Shown piece by piece: positions 57,901 to 64,000 of a DNA stretch of 64,000 nt. The position numbers and the translations under genes were made by a program. The stretch lies in assembly GCA_020002185.1 (NCBI GenBank), contig CM034537.1, positions 7,965,650 to 8,029,649 of the forward strand, given 5' to 3'. The notes under the pieces were generated by a model. It was given only the letters and a program-made list of their open reading frames with translations, did no database searches and was not told where the DNA came from. The stretch comes from Paraescarpia echinospica. Taxonomy: Eukaryota; Annelida; Polychaeta; Sabellida; Siboglinidae. Position 1 is the stretch's first letter; each line of letters opens with the position of its first letter.

Positions 57901-60900
57901 TTGTTTGTCAAGTCTGCAGATAGGGGTCACTATTTTGAATTGTGAGTTTCGTGGGAAATTGTAGGAGAGCAAACCAACACAAGGTTGGGAAGAGTTGTGT
58001 TTTCTTATCAATGTTATTCATAAATATGTCCGAGTCTTCTTAAATATTGATTATTGATTACATCGCCGACACCTCCCATTGTGAGTGATAAATGGTCTGC
58101 TGTGGAGTCTTGTGTACAGTTACCTGCGAGAGTTTGATATAATATAATCTCCAACCACAAGTCTAACCTCATGTCCGACTGGACAGGGTCTTGTGCCATG
58201 AATAAAACACTGACAATCTGTACTGTTCGCATTGTGACATCTACCAAATATATTAATCGTTATGGATATGAAAACCACTACGGTTACAGTGCACAAGATA
58301 TGTGTGCGCGATAATAAGTGAATAATAACTTAAGCTATTAATTCATACACAGCCAAACCACTACACTAAAATGGTTCATTTGACATGGAGTGACCCAGGT
58401 ATATTTATCAATTAGAAGAGAACTGTACGTTAAATAGTGAACATTGCTGTTGTTTTTCAATTCAGGACTGTGGCCCAAGAGAATGAGTGGTCAGCCAAGT
58501 ACGGCGGGAACCACAGCCAGCATTGCAATTCTACGCCGAGGCAAGATGTATGTTGGACACGTTGGTGACTCAGGGGTGGTCCTTGGTACCCAGCAGGCAG
58601 GCGCACAGCAGCCTCAAGCACACTGCGTCACCGTGGTAGGCATGCACCTCTTACCACCGTCTTCCGTAGTGTTGGGAATTGGTTTGTTTTTCAGAATCGA
58701 TCATTCATTTGGCTAAGCCGATTGATTGTATAATCAATTTGTAAGCGGTCATTCTAAGAAGTTGATCATTAAGGGATCATCTCAGAATGTCGATGTCAGA
58801 CGAAAGTTTGTAAACATTGATATGATGATGTCAACAGTATCGACCCGAAGCGTAATATATCGAAAACTGCCTCTGATCCCCTCCCCAAAAGAAAGTAATT
58901 TTGTCTGATATCGGACATTGATGTTCTGATATGATCCCTAAATGGCAAGGTGACTATATTAGCGAGACTAACATCCTGTTCTTGATGTAACTGGAAATAA
59001 TTTAGGAGTGTCCAAAAATGTACATAAAGTTAAATAGTTAAAGGTGTGGTGTATGTAGTACATATACCGAGGTGACTGTTAATTGAGGTCTGACTGTATT
59101 ATACTGTTTACAATTCCACAACACGGTTGAACATTCAGTAGCAGTTAAAATCATAGTCACCAAGTGCTACACCCACTGATAATGCTCCGACTTTGTCAGT
59201 ATTATATATATATATATAATTTATAGTGGTTAAGTTTTTAGTCCTTTGACCGAAGGTCCAAGGGACTATTGCCATCACTCTGCGTCCGCCGTTAGCTGCC
59301 GTATCTCAGAAACCGTTCAGCAACTTTTACTCTAATTTTGCATAGACATATCTTGGGGCACTGCCACTATGCACGAGAAATCTGTATTTGATTTAATCAT
59401 TTTAAGGGCTCCCTAGGGCCTCCAAGGACCCCAAAACTGGTAAAAATGTAACATTTGGCCTATTTTTTCAAAAACTGTTAAGCAACTTTTTTTCAAATTT
59501 TGCATAGATGTATCTTAGGGTGCTGCCACTATATACAAGAAATCTGTATTTGATTGAATCATTCTAAGGGCACCTAAGGGGCCCCCAAAGTGCAACAATT
59601 TTACATTATCTAGTGATGTGGTTTTGAGAAGGGCCCTTGAGACCACCCCCAACAGTAGATTTTGTTTAATGTGCCACAAAGTCAGCAGTGTGACTAATCT
59701 CTACAGCCCAGTCCATTGAGACCTTGACTAATCTTGGTCACAGCACCCAGGCAGAGTAGACACACTTGACCCCTGTTAGACTGAACAGTTGCCTAACACT
59801 TTTAAACTGTATCTTCAAAACTATTGATTTTCTATAATTGCAAGTTGTGTTCATTTAATTATTATAAAATGGTGTGACTTTGGTGTCTATTGGTTAAAGA
59901 TGTATTGTCTGTAGAAACCTGTAGGTGACAAACATAGAAAATTAATATTCTGTCACCTGTAGGTGACAAACATAGAAAATTAATATTCTGGACAACTATA
60001 GAGTGAAATATCCTACACTTTATTTATATCAAATGCATTCTACTGTTCTGTTTACGCTTGCCAGGCCTTGTGTAGACATGGTACTGTGTAAATCAATTGT
60101 ATCAATATAGACTAATAATTACAGATTCACAATATAGTTGACACCTGAAACAACCAAATGTCAACCATTAGAAGAGTTGACATAGTTAAGGCACAATAAA
60201 GCCTTTTGTGTCAAGACAAATACAATTCAACCAATACCCCTATCTGAACACTTACTGTTCTTCACCTATTACATTCGCTTTGTTTAGGTACGTGGTTCTT
60301 TTTATAGAAAATTTTAGTTTCTTTCTGTACCTGTCTACATATTATAACCATTTGTCTGCCCTGCTCACAATAAACTTCACATGAATGATAAAAGGAAGAT
60401 CACAGCCACTTAACTTGTGGATTATTATTATTATAAAACTGCTCTGCTACTGCTTGGTGGACAGTTAATTATTGGATCAAGTTCAAATACATCAGCACGT
60501 TTTCCACACCTGCATGGTAGTTTAGGCTTAGTAGTGTGCTGGCAGCTACTAAACCTATAGGCTTGTGTGAAAAGGATAGTTGGCAGAAGAACTAACTTCA
60601 AAGCACCATTGCATCCATTTAGCCAGGCAGTAGTCACACTGTCCCAGTGTCTGCTGCTATGTTTATATAATAATTATATAGGCTTAATGATCCCAATACA
60701 CCAATCTGTTGACACAATGTCAGATAATGGAACTAGGTTAAACATCTTAACAATAACTATAATTAGATCTGTGGAGCTGGTTTTTTTCAGTGAACAGTAA
60801 ACATGTAAACATTTTACTTCCATCATAACCCTTAATGATCTGTAACTATGATTCACCAAAAAACATTTGATTAATAATTACCTACAGCGTTGTTTGATTT

Positions 60901-63570
60901 ATGCCGGGCAGAAACTGTTTCTGCTTGGCAGAAACAGCAACAATAGGAAATACATGCCATTGATAGGCAAACATGTTCTTTTTATAGAAAATTTTAGTTT
61001 CTTTCTGTACCTGTCTACGTATGATAACCATTTGTCCGCTCTGCTCACAATAAACATCACATGAATGATAAAAGGAAGATCACTGCCACTTAACTTGTGG
61101 ATTATTATTATTATAAAACTGCTCTGCTACTGCTTGGTGGACAGTAAGCTGCAACTGTCTTTGAGTTTGTTTACATTTTGACAAACTACTATCATATAGC
61201 ACTTTTTGAATGAATCACATTTTGAGAATGCATGTCATTGTTTGCGGTGTAACTTTTGTATGCTTCATTTTCTGCTGCTACAAGTTGCATTCATCTGAAA
61301 GATTATTCAATTACCTATCCAATGATAATACATATGTTGTGGTGTTAGAAATATATAGCTTTGGTATATTGTACACAAGGGTTGTGATAGGAAACTATTG
61401 GACATTGCGACAGTGCAGAGAGACAGTACGAGATGTGTCACTCAGTATATGAAGTGTGACTTTCAGATACTTCATTTTGTAGTGCTATGGATTATGATGG
61501 GCCTCTCCATTAGCTCCCTATATATTTGTAAGTTAGGTGAGTAACACATTCGAAGTTCTGACAGCAGGACACCGCCTTCGGTGAAGTCGAGACAAAAGTT
61601 TTACAAAGGCTTCAATTTCAAACGGTCTATCACCGTCCAGCTGACCCATTTTTGTATATGTTGTATACAACTTTCAACACAATACCATTAATACCGCATG
61701 AAATTATCTTAGACCACAGGGAGGACCGGTCTACTAAATCAAATGCTTTCTTATAATTGATGAAGGCACAATAAAGCCTTTTGCGTTGAGACAAATACAA
61801 TTCAACCAATACCCCTATTTGAACACTGCCTGTTCTTCACCTATTACATTCGCTTTGTTTAGGTATGTGGTCAGTCTGGTGTTCTGAACAATCACTAAGG
61901 ATTAATAAACACTTGTGCAGAATGTCACCCACTTGACAGGTTTAATTGATCTATTCAGCAATGAGGGCACTGCTTAAGCCTCACTCTGGACACTCACTCA
62001 CAGTGTTGTGTATTGTTTTAGTTGGTGCATTGAGCTAATCTACTTGACCATGAATCAGTGGTGGCTCTGGTTGTATATTACACCCAGCTGTGGAGCTAAG
62101 ATTCTCTGCCTGCTATTGTTTGATGGAAACTGTGACTAATCTGTAATTGGTCACTGGCAGTAGCTTGTGTCAACAGACAGCATTAAGCCACTAGACCCCT
62201 GTTAAACTGGACAGTTGCCTGTAGGTTTTAAACTGTGTCAAACAGTGAGTCTACCTTTTGCTCTCAAATAATCTGTCCTCTTAGTTTTACGCATGAAGAC
62301 ATAATCTGGCATAACTTGATGTCTTTGTAGCAGCACATTTGTACTTCCAGTGTATCATTGCAACATAACATACATATTACATACTGTGTGCCACATTTGA
62401 ATGTTGTGCATGTAATATTTCCATGCTAACCATTTGCATATATAATGTAAAACTTCAACAGCCATTTTCTTCATTTTCACTTTTTGATCCCTACCATGTT
62501 CAATGCTCCATAACTTTGCCAATTTTTGTAGCAGTCATATTTTTTGAAACCGTGTAAAGCACCCTACCAAACCTTTACAAGGATGTAAGAAAACAATGTT
62601 ACAATTTTTCCGACTTATCACTCATTTGGTCAGCCGGGGTCACATATAGACGTATTAGTCCAAAGGACTTCAGGGCCACTTGGCCCATTTTTATGTTTAT
62701 ATGTCCATTGTGCTTGCAGTACCACAAACCTAACTCCCCCGAGGAGCGGAAGAGGATTGAGGAGAATGGTGGTCAGGTGCTTCCCAAGGCAGGGGTACAC
62801 AGGGTCGTGTGGAATCGCCCCAAAGCCCTGCACAGTGGTCCTATTCGCCGCAGCACTCAGATAGACGCGATTCCCTTCCTCGCTGTGGCTCGCTCCCTAG
62901 GTTAGTGCAGTGACTATTGCACACCACCCTATATGGTGCAAGATCTAGACTGCTTTTTTTGTTATTTTGGAACATCCTCCTGATCTCAAGCAAAAGCACC
63001 CGTTTCCTCTGATTTTCATGGTTTTTTGCATGATTTTTATATAATATATTTCCTTACTGTTGAATGATACAGCTTATGCATTAAGGATGTAGATAATCTT
63101 AATAAAACAAAAAACTGCTAAGGAAATTGCTTCTTTAATTTGCTAGAAATAATAATTTTCATAAATCATTGTAAAATATTGTATGATAATATGCAATAGA
63201 TGGTTACCAATGTACAAATGAGATGACATTTTTACACCATTTCACACAACAAACATCTGGTGAAAAATTGGTAATGATATGTTGAAGGGTTGCTGAGGGT
63301 TCTGGTTGGAGTAGGTATATACAACTATTGTGAAGATGCTTGCAACCGTCATCAGCTACGTGTGTACATGTGCATCTGCTGTCTGTGTCAGGTGACCTGT
63401 GGAGCTACAACTCGCAAAAGAACGTGTTTGTTGTATCCCCGCAACCGGATGTCTACGTCTACAACCTCGACCCGAACAAACACAAGTTTGTGATCCTCGC
63501 CAGCGACGGACTGTGGGACATGGTGAAAGCTGATGAAGCAACGGACATCACCCACCAGCTGAGTACATGT
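54627..63570 (+). CDS. PPM1D: PPM1D/Wip1-type PP2C Ser/Thr phosphatase, 5' part (4 exons)
   Basis: Exons 54627-54927, 58466-58635, 62720-62900 and 63392-63570 (last end provisional) join in frame to 277 codons; the gene continues past the window. [10 protein letters not shown] near the N-terminus, the metal-binding DGHGG (Asp48), [10 protein letters not shown] (Asp135), RVVWNRP plus GPIRRST (the basic B-loop region distinctive of PPM1D), [15 protein letters not shown] and SDGLWDM (Asp256) follow the order of vertebrate PPM1D. The long proline-rich insertion of the human N-terminus is absent. Family role: a nuclear Mg/Mn-dependent phosphatase that switches off stress kinase and DNA-damage signalling (p38, ATM/Chk and p53 pathway sites). 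The last metal-binding Asp motif lies outside the window. ATG 54627 is preferred over 54597 because it gives the family's usual spacing to QGGRKYMED and has A at -3. Confidence 0.93.
55963..56016. repeat. imperfect hairpin
   Basis: The arm ATGGTCGTGATTTTTGACCC pairs with GGGTCAAACATCACGATCAT around a loop of about 11 bases, with few mismatches. It lies inside the interval between the 25-bp inverted repeats. Confidence 0.7.
56105..57060. mobile_element. non-autonomous hAT-like element, 956 bp
   Basis: The left end CAGGCCTCAAAGTT and the reverse complement of the right end (CAGGGCTCGAAGTT) match at 12 of 14 bases. ATATT flanks both sides (56100-56104, 57061-57065), shorter than the 8 bp typical of hAT. 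Subterminal hairpins are present on the left (GGAGCGTTGCGCTCC) and around TAGTCGCA/TGCGACTA on the right. No transposase is present. Confidence 0.55.
56658..56745. repeat. 15-bp minisatellite, about 6 copies
   Basis: CAAGGGTGGACAGTA repeated with almost no divergence; the last copies end in ATACAAGGGTGCCTG. It lies within the hAT-like element. Confidence 0.95.
58466..58635 (+). CDS. PPM1D: PPM1D exon 2
   Basis: Encodes [20 protein letters not shown] through [15 protein letters not shown] to HCVTV. Acceptor TTCAATTCAG, donor GTAGGC, phase 0 end. It carries the second metal-binding Asp (HVGDSG). Confidence 0.94.
59240..59600. repeat. dispersed-type repeat with terminal palindrome and internal duplication
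   Basis: It starts with a near-palindrome (AGTCCTTTGACC, GAA loop, GGTCCAAGGGACT) at 59240-59267. Two diverged copies of a segment of about 180 bp follow, each with AAATCTGTATTTGATT(G/T)AAT and GCAACTTTT. It looks like a transposon end or MITE family, but no second terminus is clear. Confidence 0.5.
60188..60463 (-). mobile_element. minus-strand LINE fragment, copy 1
   Basis: 60188-60300 is a near duplicate of 61763-61870 (AAGGCACAATAAAGCCTTTT, CACCTATTACATTCGCTTTG). 60300-60463 is a near duplicate of 60972-61144 (TAGAAAATTTTAGTTTCTTT). On the minus strand the first part corresponds to the region just before the reverse-transcriptase FxxYxKAFD motif of copy 2. Confidence 0.55.
60972..61144. 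repeat. duplicate of 60300-60463
   Basis: About 165 bases are repeated in direct orientation 670 bp from the first copy, with only scattered differences and ending with the same GGTGGACAGT. Either a local segmental duplication or two insertions of one repeat. Confidence 0.85.
61640..61870 (-). pseudogene. LINE reverse-transcriptase fragment
   Basis: The minus strand reads [20 protein letters not shown], then [20 protein letters not shown], then NIYKNGSAG. The KAFDxVDRxxLWxKLxxxGINGxxLxVIxxxY pattern identifies reverse-transcriptase motif A and its flank in LINE elements. Just upstream on the same strand a degraded GEEQAVFK segment precedes it. A different family from the CR1 element at 47.9-52.8 kb. 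Confidence 0.8.
62720..62900 (+). CDS. PPM1D: PPM1D exon 3 (B-loop region)
   Basis: Encodes [20 protein letters not shown], then [20 protein letters not shown] and [17 protein letters not shown] plus one base. The acceptor is GTGCTTGCAG. The exon starts TAC where vertebrate PPM1D has GAC (Asp-His-Lys-Pro becomes Tyr-His-Lys-Pro), a change in a usually conserved PP2C position that directly abuts the splice site. Confidence 0.93.
62901..63391 (+). other. PPM1D intron 3
   Basis: 491 bases of AT-rich sequence with no repeat or gene signature, bounded by GTTAGT and CTGTGTCAG. Confidence 0.85.
63392..63570 (+). CDS. PPM1D: PPM1D exon 4 (3' end provisional)
   Basis: Completes the glycine of SLGDLWSYN and encodes [20 protein letters not shown] and [18 protein letters not shown], ending about ITHQLSTC before GTGAGT at 63571. 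The end is ambiguous because the exon tail and this donor are the first unit of a 69-bp tandem array that stays open to 63906. By comparison with vertebrate PPM1D the repeats have no counterpart, so they are taken as intronic. Confidence 0.85.
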
Positions 63571-63876
63571 GTGAGTGTCAGACATAGAACGTGTTATGTA
63601 CATCACAGGATAGACATCACCCACCAGCTGAGTACATGTGTGAGTGTCAGACATAGAACGTGTTATGTACATCACAGGATAGACATCACCCACCAGATGA
63701 GTACATGTGTGAGTGTCAGACATAGAACGTGTTATGTACATCACAGGACAGACATCACCCACCAGCTGAGTACATGTGTGAGTGTCAGACATAGAACGTG
63801 TTATGTACATCACAGGACAGACATCACCCACCAGCTGAGTACATGTGTGAGTGTCAGACACAGAACGTGTTATGCA
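63544..63876 (+). repeat. 69-bp tandem array at the exon 4 donor, about 5 copies
   Basis: Unit starts at 63544, 63613, 63682, 63751 and 63820 give an exact 69-bp (23-codon) period. Each unit contains GACATCACCCACCAGCTGAG, a TGTGTGAGT donor-like site and a CATCACAGGA acceptor-like AG. Copies differ at only a few bases. The first unit is the end of PPM1D exon 4. The frame remains open throughout. Confidence 0.95.
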
Positions 63877-63906
63877 GGGTGCACGACGGATTTAGTTGAC
63901 AGGTAG

Positions 63907-64000
63907 TCCGTCGGACTAGCTGACTCAGAAACAACTAGTCCTCATATTGTTTTACTAGTCCTTAAAAATCAATCATACTGTTGTATCATATATGTGTGAC
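63907..64000. other. window end, inside PPM1D intron 4
   Basis: A short unique stretch with GTAGTCCGTCGGACTAGC, an imperfect palindrome, at about 63903-63920. The remaining PPM1D exons lie beyond the window. Confidence 0.5.

Larger units (their letters stand above)
54928..58465 (+). other. PPM1D intron 1
   Basis: 3.5 kb between GTGAGT and TTCAATTCAG, AT-rich and poor in CpG. It hosts the inverted repeats and the hAT-like element listed below. A TCTGA/GATCT short repeat lies at about 55298-55320. No other gene is supported. Confidence 0.8.
58636..62719 (+). other. PPM1D intron 2
   Basis: 4.1 kb, CpG-poor. It contains a diverged palindromic repeat, a 38-bp duplication (59918-59990) and several pieces of a minus-strand LINE, listed separately. 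The remainder is unique AT-rich sequence. Confidence 0.8.

Overview
This window looks like nuclear DNA from an invertebrate animal. A marine lophotrochozoan such as a mollusc, brachiopod or annelid-like animal is my best guess, but this rests on the mobile-element repertoire rather than on a diagnostic gene. Two split genes can be reconstructed, both on the plus strand. The first is a complete 10-exon mitochondrial-clan cytochrome P450 (11840-36488); its exons join without a frame error into 517 codons plus a stop. The second is the 5' part of a PPM1D/Wip1-type PP2C phosphatase (54627 to beyond the window end; four exons seen). They belong to unrelated pathways, and nothing here suggests they act together.

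Layout: 1-11.4 kb is gene-free and dominated by minisatellites (50-, 31-, 11- and 45-bp families), with one SINE copy and one LINE-like tail. 11.4-36.5 kb is the P450 gene, with a 16.5-kb first intron full of 25-, 46-, 39- and 29-bp arrays; introns 2, 3, 5 and 7 also carry tandem arrays, several of them running close to the next splice acceptor. A 471-bp MITE with long inverted repeats lies 379 bp after the stop. 37.3-43.5 kb holds further satellites, including adjoining 37-bp and 36-bp families.

44.0-53.8 kb is a mobile-element cluster. It contains a pogo-like DNA transposon with TA target sites (43991-46782) whose dead transposase is split by a MIR-like CORE-SINE, two minus-strand LINE tails, a CR1-type LINE with PHD, esterase, endonuclease and reverse-transcriptase domains (frameshifted), and a minus-strand hAT remnant. 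53.8-64 kb is the PPM1D promoter and gene, with small transposons and LINE pieces in its introns.

The points most worth a second look are: (i) tandem arrays that copy an exon-intron junction, once at the P450 exon 8 acceptor and once at the presumed PPM1D exon 4 donor; (ii) a GC-AG intron in the P450; (iii) the SINE insertion in the transposase with a visible target duplication; (iv) an apparent change in CpG content between the two halves. I saw no tRNA, rRNA, CRISPR or prokaryotic-type features. Nearly all other long open frames are produced by tandem repeats.
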